A DNA stretch of 64,000 nt from contig NZ_CP119810.1 in assembly GCF_029338395.1 (NCBI RefSeq), positions 363,348 through 427,347 of the forward strand, given 5' to 3'. Within the stretch, counting starts at the first letter, position 1. Every line of letters starts with the position of its first letter. The stretch is from Halorussus caseinilyticus (GTDB taxonomy: Archaea; Halobacteriota; Halobacteria; Halobacteriales; Haladaptataceae). The notes under the pieces are model-generated. The model made no database searches. It had not been told where the DNA came from and saw nothing but the letters and a program-made list of their open reading frames with translations. The translations under genes and the position numbers were made by a program. Of this stretch, positions 9,395 through 19,057 are shown one piece after another.

Positions 9395-11544
9395 AGGTCC
9401 TCGAACCAGTCGTCACTCCACACTAGTTTTTCGTCCACGATTAGCGGTCTCGTCCGTCCGTTTAGACGTTCCCGAAACACGCCGCGAGAGAGTTCGGTGT
9501 CGCCGCACGCTCCGACACCGAAGAACATGCCGTCGATACCGGGCAAGTACGATTCGATGACCGCTCCTGCGTTGAACTTCCGGTTGGGATAGGCGTAGAA
9601 CTCGACTTTCATCGTCCCGTCGTCGTCGGAGGCATCGGGAAAGACGTGGTACATCGACGGCATTCCGGACTCGGTTTGCGTTATCGTGACTCCGGGGTCG
9701 CCGAGAACCAGATAGTCCCGCCCGATAGTAGTGTATTGGCGAACGATTTCCATCGAGTAGCCGACGCTGAAGCCGTGGTGGAGTAGTTTTGCGAGCGTCT
9801 CGCCGACTTCCACCGCGCCGTTGTTCCCCACGTCCCCGAGACTGACGACGGCGGCGTTCGCCCCCGCCTCGACGAGCGCGACACCTTGGTCGTGGGAGCG
9901 ACACCCGTTGAGAAGCACCGCGGTCGCCCCGGTCTCTTCGACCGTCTTCGCGTCGAGAACGCCGTCAGGACACTCGAATCCGCGGCCGTCGATGTGGCCG
10001 ATGAAGTGGAACACGTCGTGGTCCGCGGCCAACAGGTCTCTGAGGTCGTCAGTCGAAACGTCGAACCGGCGGTCTACGTCCACGTACACGTCGTCCCGAC
10101 AGCCGTAAATCTTCGAGACGGCTTCCAACTCCGCGCGCATCTCGTCGTCGTTGCACACCACCGAGATTTCGATGACGCCCTCGCTCTGTTCGGGGTCTTC
10201 GTTCTCGAACGCCTCGGCGAGCAGTTTCGAGCCGCGTTCGGGCGTCTTGTCGCCGACGTAGGCCTGTTCCAGCGCGTCCACCCCCGGAAGCGGGACGTAC
10301 TCGCCCGCGCCGGGGATTCCGCGCTCGCCCGCCGCGTCCTCCGCGGGCGAGCGCGGTCCGCGAGTATTGGCCGACCGGAGGAAGTCGTCGCCGTCTGCAA
10401 GTTCGCTCCGGCGCACGAACGACTCGAGGGCGTCCTCGGTCGCGCACTGACTCTCGGTCGGCGTCCACGCCTCCTCGCAAGGCGTCTCGACCCGGACGAG
10501 CGAGAGGTTTCTGACGACGTAGGGGATGAGTTCGACCGCCGACGCGTTCGGTTGAACGTGGGTGACGCGATGCCACGTCGGTACAATCGAGGCGACTGCT
10601 TCGTCCGATACCGAGAGGTACGCCGCCAGTCGCTCGTCGAGGGAGGCGTCGTAGAGTCCGGAGAAGTCGAGGTCTGCCCGCGATTCGATGACCTTCCGCT
10701 CGTGGAGTTCGACCGGATAGTAGCCCTCGGTCCGAGTCACGCAGTCGAGCAGGAGAACGCGTTTCAGGATGTCCCCGGCGGTCTTCGAGACTTCGGTCGG
10801 GTCGTCGCCGAGGTGCCGCACTATCCCGCTATCGGCGGTGAGACGCGCCGTCTCGCTCGGCATCACGTCTGCCCCGAGATAGTAGGCGAGCGGTGCGACG
10901 GCGTAGATACTGCCGTACTCCGGTGGGACCCGGAGGGAGACGCCGGTGTCGGGGGGTTCCAGTCGCTCGGGAATCACCAGTTCGTCGCCGAGTTCGACCC
11001 GCGGGGGATGACCCCGCAGGGTGGGCCACGACCGCTCGGGCGAAGTGGTCTTGAGCGTCGAGGAGAACGCCGTCACCGCTTTCATCATCGCTCTCGGGTC
11101 CTCGGGCACCGTGATAGTCTCCGCCGGAGAAGAGTGATACGACCGCGCGCCGATTCGGACCGCGGTCTCCCCGCCGAACTCGACGGTCACGCCGTCCGCG
11201 TCGGCGGTTATCGCCAGCGAACCGGCGACCCGGACGTAGAGTTTGATGGGCGCGTGGAGGTCCAGCAGGTACTCGCCGGGCGGAAACTCGCGGTCCGTCG
11301 GCGGACTGATGGAGTCGCGGTGGGTCCCGTCGGGCGAGCGAACGTCTATCGGGACCGTGTACGACAGCGCGAGTTCGCCGGTCCGAATCTCACAGGCGAT
11401 GTCCACCGGATACGGAAACTCGTCGGTGGTCGCCCGAGACGGAGCTACCGGCGAGGAGGTCTGGAGCGTGAACCGCCGGGACTCGATGGGGTCGAGTATC
11501 TCGATTCCGTCGGTGGCGGTCAGTGAGTCGAACTCGGGATGCAT
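9391..11544 (-). CDS. CHAT domain (caspase-like) protease
   Basis: A 717-residue protein. The N-terminal 430 or so residues are a large beta-rich region of unknown fold that starts MHPEFDSLTATDGIEI. The C-terminal part is a CHAT domain with the Cys-His dyad: His517 in VFHFIGHI and Cys548 in VLLNGCRSHDQG, followed by VSLGDVGN and LVLGDPGVTI. CHAT peptidases cleave partner proteins after activation, as in archaeal and bacterial defence or signalling systems. A box A-like TTTTAAAC on the minus strand at about 11595-11602 suggests its own promoter. It lies downstream of the DUF7504-like gene and tail-to-tail with the small peptide gene. The target is unknown. Confidence 0.88.
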   Translation of the reverse strand: MHPEFDSLTATDGIEILDPIESRRFTLQTSSPVAPSRATTDEFPYPVDIACEIRTGELALSYTVPIDVRSPDGTHRDSISPPTDREFPPGEYLLDLHAPIKLYVRVAGSLAITADADGVTVEFGGETAVRIGARSYHSSPAETITVPEDPRAMMKAVTAFSSTLKTTSPERSWPTLRGHPPRVELGDELVIPERLEPPDTGVSLRVPPEYGSIYAVAPLAYYLGADVMPSETARLTADSGIVRHLGDDPTEVSKTAGDILKRVLLLDCVTRTEGYYPVELHERKVIESRADLDFSGLYDASLDERLAAYLSVSDEAVASIVPTWHRVTHVQPNASAVELIPYVVRNLSLVRVETPCEEAWTPTESQCATEDALESFVRRSELADGDDFLRSANTRGPRSPAEDAAGERGIPGAGEYVPLPGVDALEQAYVGDKTPERGSKLLAEAFENEDPEQSEGVIEISVVCNDDEMRAELEAVSKIYGCRDDVYVDVDRRFDVSTDDLRDLLAADHDVFHFIGHIDGRGFECPDGVLDAKTVEETGATAVLLNGCRSHDQGVALVEAGANAAVVSLGDVGNNGAVEVGETLAKLLHHGFSVGYSMEIVRQYTTIGRDYLVLGDPGVTITQTESGMPSMYHVFPDASDDDGTMKVEFYAYPNRKFNAGAVIESYLPGIDGMFFGVGACGDTELSRGVFRERLNGRTRPLIVDEKLVWSDDWFEDL

Positions 11545-11621
11545 GCTCTATGGTTCCGGACGGAGTGGACCGTAGATAGTCGAGGAACTCCAGCGTTTAA
11601 AAGACCGGGGTCAGTTTCGTT

Positions 11622-12359
11622 TCAGAGCCGAACCCAATCGGTCGCCAAGTTCCGGTTCGGAACGCGCCACCGCTGTTCGGCGTCGTGGTCGTGGTTGACG
11701 GGATTGACCGACCGGAGTTCGATAACGGCGTCCACGTCGTCCACGAGCGCCTGCACTCGCTCGCTGTCGTAGTCGTCGTTCAGGAGGTAGTGAGCCATCG
11801 CGTTGTGGTCGTAGACTCGCCCGCCGACCGTCTGGAGGCATCTCCGCACCACGTCCTCGCCGGAGTGGTCGAACAGGATGCCGAGCGAGTCGATGCCGAT
11901 GCGCAACTCGCCGGGGCGGAAACCGTCCGTGCGGCGCGCGAACTCCTCGATTCCGTCCACGAGCGCGGACTGTAGCCCTTCGAGTTCCGAGTCGGCGACT
12001 CGCGTCTCGGGAATACCGGCGAGACCGATAGCGTCGGACCCGGAGGCCGACGCGACCGACCGCGGCGTGACCGCGTGGTTGACGAGTCTCGTCGTCTCGG
12101 CCAGTGGACGCGGTGCCTCGTCGGGGTCGGGCAGTCGCTCGGCGATACTCTGGGGACTCGCATCCGTCGCCGCTAGCAGACGGTAGCGAACCGCTTCGGG
12201 GTCGCCGAACAGGTTCGCGCTCGCGCGGGCGAACAGTTCCGGACGAGCGTCTCCGACGACCAAGAGGTTACACCCTGTGGCCTTGAGTTCGTTCAAGAGG
12301 CTCAGGAAGTCGATAAACGCGGATTCGCAGTTTACTTTGCCGGAACTGTCTCTCGCCAT
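11622..12359 (-). CDS. DUF7504-like RecA/KaiC-fold regulator
   Basis: A 245-residue protein with the start FLSLLNELKATGCNLLVVGD, then DPEAVRYRLLAATDASPQSIAERLP and LRIGIDSLGILFDHSG. I connect these with the haloarchaeal DUF7504 family. The pattern of hydrophobic strands resembles a RecA/KaiC-type core, but I see no Walker A GxxxxGK(S/T), so ATP binding is unlikely or altered. The TTTTATAAC box at about 12390-12400 on the minus strand would drive it. It is 77 bp upstream of the CHAT gene on the same strand, so the two are likely functionally linked. Confidence 0.7.
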   Translation of the reverse strand: MARDSSGKVNCESAFIDFLSLLNELKATGCNLLVVGDARPELFARASANLFGDPEAVRYRLLAATDASPQSIAERLPDPDEAPRPLAETTRLVNHAVTPRSVASASGSDAIGLAGIPETRVADSELEGLQSALVDGIEEFARRTDGFRPGELRIGIDSLGILFDHSGEDVVRRCLQTVGGRVYDHNAMAHYLLNDDYDSERVQALVDDVDAVIELRSVNPVNHDHDAEQRWRVPNRNLATDWVRL

Positions 12360-12439
12360 CGCTCGTACTGCGATACACTATGTCACGCTAAGTTATAAAA
12401 TTTCCTTATTCTGTAATTGGAACTTGGTTTCGACCCGAG

Positions 12440-13102
12440 TTACGTTCGGTAACTTACCGCGATTCCTTCGCCGAGTGGAATCGCCACCGTCTCGAAGTCC
12501 GGGTCGTCGCGGACCGCCAGCAGGTAGTCGGCGATGCCCCGCGTCTGGTCGTCCACGTCGTCGGGGTCGCCGTCTTCGAGAATCTCCAGTATCGTCTCGA
12601 AGTCCTGAATCCCGCTCTCCATCGCGTTGTCGGCGACGACGACGCCACCCTCGGCCACCTTCTCGCGCACCGCGTCGAAGGCGTCGGGGTAGCCGTCCTT
12701 GTGGCAGTCGATTAGCACCACGTCGAAGGGACCGTCGTGGCGTTCGACGGTTTCGAGGGCGTCTCCGTCCTCGAAGACGGCGCGGTCGGCGTACCCGCCG
12801 CGTTCGAGGTATTCGCGGGCGTCGTCGAGTTCGTCGGGGTCGTGTTCGGTCAGGACGATTTCACCGTCGTCGGGGAGCGCCCCGGCGAACCAGTAGGCCG
12901 AGTAGCCGAACCCCGACCCGAACTCGAAGATTCGCTCGGCCCCGACCATCCGGGCGACGACTCGGAGGAAGCCGCCGACTTCGGGACCGACCGTCGGGAA
13001 GCCGATTTCCTCGCCGTGGGTCTCCATCTCCCGGAGGGTGTCGTCGCGGTCTGGCACCATCGCGCTGACGAACCGTCGGGTCTCCTCGGGCAGTAACTTC
13101 AT
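12440..13102 (-). CDS. O-methyltransferase (class I SAM-dependent)
   Basis: A 220-residue protein from ATG 13102. The SAM motif I is IFEFGSGFGYSAYWFA (about residues 57-72), motif II is VLTEHDPDEL, and DVVLIDCHKDGYPDAF carries the metal/acceptor region typical of the COMT/CCoAMT-like O-methyltransferase family (YrrM type). The substrate is not predictable. It is followed by the secreted protein gene upstream on the same strand, 94 bp apart. Confidence 0.9.
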   Translation of the reverse strand: MKLLPEETRRFVSAMVPDRDDTLREMETHGEEIGFPTVGPEVGGFLRVVARMVGAERIFEFGSGFGYSAYWFAGALPDDGEIVLTEHDPDELDDAREYLERGGYADRAVFEDGDALETVERHDGPFDVVLIDCHKDGYPDAFDAVREKVAEGGVVVADNAMESGIQDFETILEILEDGDPDDVDDQTRGIADYLLAVRDDPDFETVAIPLGEGIAVSYRT

Positions 13103-13196
13103 GGTCGAAGAGTCGGGAGTCGAACAGTAATCCTTACCGGACTCGCGGACGCGCCCGGCCGACCAACCGACGGGGCGCGCCCGCCGAACGTCGATT

Positions 13197-13754
13197 CTAC
13201 TCCGTCGCGGTTCCCTGACGGGACGCGTTCCCGACGGTGACGAACCCGACGGCGTTGACCGGCAGGCCGTTCGGTTGGAGGTAGGGCCTGTCGGTGGCGT
13301 TCTGGGCGCCCGCGGCCTGCGCCTGCGTCGCGTTGAAGTCGAAAGTCCGGTCGCCGTCGGTGTCGAGGTGCGGTGCCGCAATCAGCACTTGCGAGCGACC
13401 GATTGGCGTGCCGAGCGAGACGGTGAGGTTCTCGTGGGTCCCCGGTTCGAGGTACGACGTGTTGCCGAGGGCGGTGCCGTTCTGGGCGAAGACGACGACG
13501 TACCCGCCCGCCGAGAGGTTGGCCGACTCGACGGTGACTGCCGACCCGTTCGAGGACTGGTCGCCGAAGGAGATGGTCGCCGACTCGTTGGCGGTCTGGC
13601 TCTGCGTCGCGGTGGTCCCTCGGGCCAGCGGCGCGGCCGAGGCCTCCGCGGGTCCGCTCTGGACGGTCTCGCTCGCTCCGACCGCTCCCGAGAGACCGGT
13701 CGTGACCAACAGGAGCGTGAAGACGAGCGCACCGAGCGTCGCGTTTCGTGTCAT
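13197..13754 (-). CDS. Secreted DUF7282-type protein
   Basis: A 185-residue protein with a Sec signal peptide (residues 1-27 or so: MTRNATLGALVFTLLLVTTG then AVGA). The mature part is rich in Asn-X-Ser/Thr sites and contains AGGYVVVFAQNGTALGNTSYL and VLIAAPHLDTDGDRTFDF. I recognise these as a DUF7282-like beta-sandwich common in haloarchaeal exported proteins. Function unknown; probably a cell-surface or periplasm-equivalent protein. Confidence 0.75.
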   Translation of the reverse strand: MTRNATLGALVFTLLLVTTGLSGAVGASETVQSGPAEASAAPLARGTTATQSQTANESATISFGDQSSNGSAVTVESANLSAGGYVVVFAQNGTALGNTSYLEPGTHENLTVSLGTPIGRSQVLIAAPHLDTDGDRTFDFNATQAQAAGAQNATDRPYLQPNGLPVNAVGFVTVGNASRQGTATE

Positions 13755-13947
13755 TCCCGACGTAACCGTCGGTCCCGCGGCGAATAAACGAAACCGACCG
13801 TTTCGCCGCTTTCACGCTCGTAACGTCCGAATACGGCGGGTGACTCGGCCGGAGCGCGGGTTAGGCTCGACTTACGACCGACATCAGTTTCACTTCCGGT
13901 CTCCTGTATACGCCCCCTTATCTCCCCCCCGGCGCTAACCACGTTCG

Positions 13948-14962
13948 ATGGCAACCACAGAAGAACTCGACGCGCTCCCCGGCGTCGGACCGGCGACGGC
14001 CGACAAACTTCGCGGCGCTGGCTACGACTCGTTCGTCTCCATCGCGGTGGCTAAGCCCCGGCGAACTCTCGAACACCGCGGACGTGGGCGAGTCGAGCGC
14101 CGCCGACATCATCCGCGCGGCGCGGGACGCCGCCGACGTGGGCGGGTTCGAGACGGGTTCGGAGGTGCTGGAGCGCAGGGCCGAAATCGGCAAAGCGACG
14201 TGGGGCGTGCCCGCGGTGGACGAGATGCTCGGCGGCGGCGTCGAAACCCAGTCGATTACGGAGGTGTACGGCGAGTTCGGCACCGGCAAGTCCCAACTCA
14301 CCCACCAACTCGCGGTCAACGCCCAACTGCCGCGCGAACACGGCGGACTCGCTGGCGGGGTCCTCTTCGTGGACAGCGAAGACACCTTCCGGCCCGAGCG
14401 AATCGACGACATGGTTCGGGGCCTCGCCGACGACGCTAAACGCGGCGCGATGGAGTCCCACGGCGTCGAATCCGAGGACGCGCTGGTCGAGGCGATGCTC
14501 GAACGGATTCACGTCGCCAAGGCGTTCAACTCCAACCACCAGATGCTGCTGGCGGAGAAGGCGAACGAACTCGTCTCCGACCACGCCGACTCGGAGTGGC
14601 CGATTCGGATGGTGTGCGTCGATTCGCTCACGGCCCACTTCCGCGCCGAATACGTCGGCCGGGGCGAACTCGCCGAGCGCCAGCAGAAACTCAACAAGCA
14701 CCTCCACGACCTCGTGCGGTTGGGGAGTCTCCACGACGCCGCGGTGGTCGTGACCAATCAGGTCCAGTCGAATCCGGATTCGTACTTCGGCGACCCGACC
14801 AAACCCATCGGCGGTAACATCCTCGGCCACGCCTCGACGGTCCGCATCTACCTCCGCCAGTCGAAGGGCGACAAGCGCGTCGTCCGCCTCGTGGACGCGC
14901 CGAACCTCGCGGACGGCGAGGCGGTGATGCGAGTGACCGGCGACGGACTGAAACCGGAGTAG
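13948..14962 (+). pseudogene. radA: radA recombinase, frameshifted by one extra base
   Basis: RadA is the archaeal Rad51/RecA homologue for strand exchange. The first frame (from 13948) encodes the helix-hairpin-helix domain ([15 protein letters not shown]) up to SIAVA. The second frame (through 14962) continues as [14 protein letters not shown], then Walker [42 protein letters not shown] and the C-terminal GGNILGHAS. Removing one A of the AA at 14053-14054 restores a single full-length RadA of about 337 residues. Translation could also begin at GTG 14084, giving a protein without the HhH domain. RadA is normally essential for recombination, so a sequencing error is a strong alternative to real decay. 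Confidence 0.9.
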
Positions 14963-15162
14963 GGCGCGACGGGCGGAACGCGGAGTCGGACGCGCCGGGC
15001 GGAACGCGCGTCGGTGGCGCCGGGCGCGACTGGCGTCGGACGCGCCGGGCCGAAACCGTCGGCGGCGACGAGCGCGCGGCCGACGGCCGCGCGCTCGGAC
15101 ACCTAAATGCGCCTTTTGGCACCCTACAGAATTGCTAAAGAAATAATTTCCAGTCTCTAACC
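14963..15162. repeat. GC-rich degenerate repeats and a perfect hairpin after radA
   Basis: This stretch holds imperfect copies of a GTCGGACGCGCCGGGC unit at about 14986-15055. It also holds a perfect 12-bp inverted repeat (15070-15081 and 15085-15096) with loop GAC. No gene is seen. It lies between the ends of radA and the converging amidase gene, so a terminator role is possible. Confidence 0.55.
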
Positions 15163-16416
15163 TCACTCCCCACTAGCGAGGTCCGCCAGCGCCCCCGCCA
15201 GCACTCTCGTCGCCGTCGCGCAGTCCTCCCAGTCGGTCCACTCCGCGGGGTTGTGCGAGATGCCGTCTCGGGAGGGCGCGAACAGCAGTCCGGCGTCGGT
15301 CACGCCCGCGACGTGCATCGTGTCGTGGGCCGCGCCCGAGTGGAGGTCTATCGTCTCGATTCCGGCGCGTCCGCCCGCGTCGCGGGCGGACGCGCGCACT
15401 CGGTCGCTCATGGGCGTGGGCGCGAGGTCGAAGGGCCGCCGGAACTCGGTCTCGACGCCGCGCTCGCGTTCGAGGCGCGCGAGGCTCTGACGAGCGCGCC
15501 GGACGAGTTCCGCCATCGCCTCGCGGTCCACGTCCCGAATATCGACGCCCATCTCGACCGCGCCGGGGACGACGTTGGTCGCGTTCGGGCGCACGTCGAG
15601 ACTGCCGACGGTGCCGACGGCGGTGTCGCTCACGTCGGCGACCACCTCGTTGGCCGCTCGCTCCACGTCGAGGACGAACTCGCTGGCGGCGGCGAGCGCG
15701 TCGGTCCGGTCGCCCATCGGGGTCGCTCCGGCGTGGTCGGCCTCGCCGCGGACCACCGCCTCGCAGTGGGTGATGCCCGTGATGGACGTGACGACGCCGA
15801 CCGGAACGTCCGCTCGCTCCAGTCGCTCGCTCTGCTCGACGTGGAGTTCGAGCCACGCGTCCCACTCGCTCGCGTCGAGGCGTCCCTCGCCGCGGAAGCC
15901 GATGGCGTCGAGCGCCGATTCGAGGGTCGTTCCGTCGCCGTCTTCGAGCGCCAGCGCTTCCTCGACGCTTCGCTCGCCGACCGCGACCGACGACCCCAGA
16001 AGGCCGGAGGCGAACCGCTGGCCCTCCTCCTCGGTGAACGAGACGACTTCGACCGGGCGCGACGGTTCGACCCCGGCGTCCTGCATCGCTCGGACCGCCT
16101 CCAGCGCGGCGTACACCCCGAGCGGTCCGTCGAAGATGCCGCCCTCCGGCACCGAGTCGAGGTGGCTCCCGGCCGCCACGGGTGCCGCGTCGGGGTCGGC
16201 GCTGTCGGGCGTCCACCGCCCGGCGACGTTCCCCACGGCGTCGGTCCGCACGTCGAGTCCGGCGTCCTCCAGTCGCGCGACGAGGTACTCGCGGGCCTCG
16301 CGGTTGGTCTCGGTGCCGGTCAGGACCGTCCGCCCGCGGCCCTCGTCGGTCTCGATTGCGCCGAACTCCGCGTTGGCTTCGATGTCCTCGCGGAGTCGCT
16401 CGCGGTTCACGTTCAT
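15163..16416 (-). CDS. M20 family N-carbamoyl amino acid/allantoate-type amidohydrolase
   Basis: A 417-residue zinc hydrolase of the hydantoinase/carbamoylase family. Metal-site motifs are GSHLDSVPEGGIFDGPLGV (about residues 82-100) and SFTEEEGQRF (about 126-135). The substrate/lid motif is GITHCEAVVRGEADHAGATPM, and the late ligand is HSGAAHD. Homologues release CO2 and NH3 from N-carbamoyl amino acids or ureidoglycolate-type compounds; the exact substrate is open. A 12-bp-arm perfect hairpin (15367-15393) lies in the coding sequence. It is a single-gene unit converging on radA. Confidence 0.93.
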   Translation of the reverse strand: MNVNRERLREDIEANAEFGAIETDEGRGRTVLTGTETNREAREYLVARLEDAGLDVRTDAVGNVAGRWTPDSADPDAAPVAAGSHLDSVPEGGIFDGPLGVYAALEAVRAMQDAGVEPSRPVEVVSFTEEEGQRFASGLLGSSVAVGERSVEEALALEDGDGTTLESALDAIGFRGEGRLDASEWDAWLELHVEQSERLERADVPVGVVTSITGITHCEAVVRGEADHAGATPMGDRTDALAAASEFVLDVERAANEVVADVSDTAVGTVGSLDVRPNATNVVPGAVEMGVDIRDVDREAMAELVRRARQSLARLERERGVETEFRRPFDLAPTPMSDRVRASARDAGGRAGIETIDLHSGAAHDTMHVAGVTDAGLLFAPSRDGISHNPAEWTDWEDCATATRVLAGALADLASGE

Positions 16417-16473
16417 ACCCGGACCGAGGGAGGCCGGGCATTTGAGTGGTGGGTTCGGGTCGGTCGCGCGAGG

Positions 16474-17574
16474 CTATCCGCCGTCGGCCGCGAGGGGTTG
16501 CCCGTCTTTGTCCAGCGGGTCCTCCACGTCGCCCATCACCGACTCCAGCGTGTCGGTCACGGTGACGAGACCGGCGACTTCGCCGTCTTCGACCACCAGT
16601 GCGAGTTCCTGATTCTCGGTCTGGAACTGGTCGATGGCGTCGCTCACGTCGGCGTCGGGCGAGAGCGTCATCGGCGGCGCGGCCAACTCCGAGAAGTCCA
16701 CCTCGCCCTCGGCCACCTTCTCGCGGTGGCGCGCGAGGACCGGCGAGTAGACGATGCCTCGGAAGTCGGTCAGGTCCTCGCCCACCAGCGGATAGCGCGT
16801 CTGGGGTCGCTCGGCCATCCGCCGGAAGTTCTCGTCGGTGTCGGCCTCCGTCGAGAGCGCGACGATTTCGTCGGCGGGAATCATCACCTCGCGGACCGAC
16901 CGCTCGCCGATTTGGAGCGCGTTCATCACCTCGTCGCGGCGCTCCTCGGGCAGGTCGCCGCGTTCGAGGACCGACCCGAGTCGGTTCCGGAGGTCCGCCC
17001 GCGACTCGATGGCGTCCTCTTCGGTCTCCAACCACGCGCCGGTCATCTCGATGCCGAAGAGTTTGAGCGTCCCTTTCGCCACCCAGTCGCCGAGCGTGAT
17101 GAGCGGCGAGATGAGGTAGTTGAACCAGTACAGCGGGGTCGCGCCGTACCGACACACCATCCGGGAGCGTTCGACGCCCAGATACGTCGGGGTCTGCTCG
17201 CCGTGAGTCAGGTGGACGAGGTTGATGATGAGGAAGGCGATAATCGCGCCGGACCCGACCGACGCCAGCACCGTGCCCGAGAACAGCGGGTCGAAAATGG
17301 CCGCCAGCGCGGGTTCGGCGACGATACCCACCGCGATGCTGGAGGCCGTGATTCCGACCTGACAGGTCGTGAGGTAGATTTCCAGATTGTTTGTCATCTC
17401 CCACGCGCGTTCCAACGCGGAGTTGTCGGCCGAGTCGCCGCCGACGAACTCCTCTTCGGTGAACTGGCGAGCGCGGGTGAGCGCGAACTCGATTGCGACG
17501 AAGAACCCGTTCGCCAGTATCAGCAGGATTCCGGCGGCTAATCGACCCGCGACTTCGAGAGAGTTCATTATCAT
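16474..17574 (-). CDS. CNNM/CorC-type hemolysin family protein with CBS pair
   Basis: A 366-residue protein from ATG 17574 (a second ATG at 17568 is also possible). A CNNM (DUF21) domain with three to four membrane segments covers residues about 1-180, including ANGFFVAIEFALTRAR and HLTHGEQTPTYLGVERS. A CBS domain pair follows (VREVMIPADEIVALS... and ...PPMTLSPDADVSDAI). The C-terminal CorC transporter-associated domain is missing or very short. The family is implicated in Mg/Co efflux or ion homeostasis. The frame is open further upstream to 17715, but that stretch looks non-coding and overlaps the next gene. Confidence 0.88.
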   Translation of the reverse strand: MIMNSLEVAGRLAAGILLILANGFFVAIEFALTRARQFTEEEFVGGDSADNSALERAWEMTNNLEIYLTTCQVGITASSIAVGIVAEPALAAIFDPLFSGTVLASVGSGAIIAFLIINLVHLTHGEQTPTYLGVERSRMVCRYGATPLYWFNYLISPLITLGDWVAKGTLKLFGIEMTGAWLETEEDAIESRADLRNRLGSVLERGDLPEERRDEVMNALQIGERSVREVMIPADEIVALSTEADTDENFRRMAERPQTRYPLVGEDLTDFRGIVYSPVLARHREKVAEGEVDFSELAAPPMTLSPDADVSDAIDQFQTENQELALVVEDGEVAGLVTVTDTLESVMGDVEDPLDKDGQPLAADGG

Positions 17575-17707
17575 ACGTGTAGGGCTTTCAGCATTCAAAT
17601 GAGTGGTGGCTACGGGACGACACGATTCGAGACGCTCCGGCCACCGTGATGTCGGCGTCGATAGTACCCAGTTCCGGTAGTAATTAGTTCTCGACACGTC
17701 AAACGGC

Positions 17708-18229
17708 GTGAGCATGGAAGCAGTGAAGCGACTCTACCGATGGTCGGACACGCTACTCTCTACGCTCCTTTTCGCATCGACCGTACTCCACGAGATGAGT
17801 CACTCGCTGGCCTACGAATGCTTCGGCAACCAGACCGAGATTTCGTGGAGCGACTTCGCCTTCGCGTCGGAACGCAGTCACGTAGTCGTCGAGTCGAAAT
17901 CGACGCGCAGACAGGACGCCCTCGCGGGAATTGTCGCGCCCTACGCGTTACTGGTCCCGGCGTTCGTCACGAGTCTCCTCGTCAAACTGGTGTACGCGCC
18001 CGGAACGACGTGGCGTCTTCTCCTCGCCGCCTTTCTCGGATTGCAGGGTGCTGGCATCGCGTTGCAGGCCGGTCCCTCGAACAACGACATCGAGTACTTC
18101 CTCTGGAAGTGGCGGCCCCGGACCGGACGCAAGACGAAACTCGCGCTGTCGGCACTCAACTCGGGTTCGATAATCGTCGTGTTCAACCTCTGGCTCTTCT
18201 CGACCCTCTCGCTGTTGGGCCACTGGTAA
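17708..18229 (+). CDS. Integral membrane HExxH protein, putative metallopeptidase
   Basis: A 173-residue protein (GTG 17708, or ATG 17714). It has a HEMSH motif in FASTVLHEMSHSLAYE (about residues 22-37) inside the first hydrophobic segment, as in membrane-embedded zinc proteases (S2P and the DUF3267-like group). Further membrane segments are at about 73-95, 103-122 and 150-170. Asn/Asp residues in PSNNDIEYF (about 124-132) could give the third ligand. Whether it is a catalytically active protease is inference. Confidence 0.65.
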   Translation: MSMEAVKRLYRWSDTLLSTLLFASTVLHEMSHSLAYECFGNQTEISWSDFAFASERSHVVVESKSTRRQDALAGIVAPYALLVPAFVTSLLVKLVYAPGTTWRLLLAAFLGLQGAGIALQAGPSNNDIEYFLWKWRPRTGRKTKLALSALNSGSIIVVFNLWLFSTLSLLGHW

Positions 18230-18263
18230 CGCCGTCGCCTCGACGTTTCCGGGTTGCCGACTC

Positions 18264-18923
18264 TCACTCGACGTTCTCGCTCGCGTCGAGATACTCGTCC
18301 AGAAGCGCCGGGAAGTCCCGCCCGCGGAGGTACCGGAGTCCGAAGTCCTCCGACCAGTTGAGGATGCCCACGTCTTCGGTCACGACGCCCGCGTCGAGTT
18401 CGCGCGCCAGAATCAGCAGGTCGAAGTCCTCGTGGGAGTCCAAGACCCCCCGTCGGAGCGCCCGGCGGTACTTCTCCCGAAGGTCCGAGACGAGTTGGTC
18501 CACGTCGGTCATGTACTCTTGGCCCTCGATGGGTTCGCCGTCGAGTTCTTGGGCCTCGCGGACCGCCTCCTCCGAAACCCGGAGTCCCCGGTCCACTCTC
18601 TCGCTCATCTCGTCGATGAACTCGAAGACGATTTCGGCCGGAATCATCACCTCGAAGCGCGCCGGGTTCTTCTTGATGACCCACGTGTTGAGTTTCGAGA
18701 ACACCTCGTCTGAGACCCCCCGGTCTTCGAGCATCGCGGTGAGTTCGTCGTAAATCGACGGCGGGACGTAACACGAGATGTTCAGCGAGAGTTTCGCCTC
18801 GGCGATGCGGTCCAACAGGCGGACGATTGCGTCCTCTCGCCGTTCGCCCTCCCGGAGCAGCTCGTCGGTGAAAAAGACGGACGTATCGAGGACGAACCGC
18901 TGTTTGAGCGGATGCTCGGCCAT
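18264..18923 (-). CDS. HARP, PIN-domain RNA ligase partner/RNase P-like protein
   Basis: A 219-residue protein from ATG 18923. It matches the RNA ligase partner family (UPF0278), whose members are homologues of the Aquifex protein-only RNase P (HARP). Visible PIN features are [13 protein letters not shown] with Asp13, the conserved [12 protein letters not shown], and the C-terminal acidic cluster [26 protein letters not shown]. Members can remove 5' leaders from pre-tRNA. Most archaea that carry it also have RNA-based RNase P, so the in vivo role is unclear. A candidate structured RNA begins 135 bp away on the other strand. Confidence 0.93.
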   Translation of the reverse strand: MAEHPLKQRFVLDTSVFFTDELLREGERREDAIVRLLDRIAEAKLSLNISCYVPPSIYDELTAMLEDRGVSDEVFSKLNTWVIKKNPARFEVMIPAEIVFEFIDEMSERVDRGLRVSEEAVREAQELDGEPIEGQEYMTDVDQLVSDLREKYRRALRRGVLDSHEDFDLLILARELDAGVVTEDVGILNWSEDFGLRYLRGRDFPALLDEYLDASENVE

Positions 18924-19057
18924 CGTTCGGCAGTTTCGCCCCGAACGTAAAGAACTCGTCGCTGTCGTAAGATGGACCTGTCGTCGCCGATTACCATGTG
19001 GTAACACATATCACGAAATGCCGAAAAACGCTTAATACCGACTCGCTCCTACGTATA

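Noticed and set aside
14963..15060. Possible tandem-repeat array after radA
   Set aside because: The units are degenerate and only two to three copies long, too weak to call a satellite or array.
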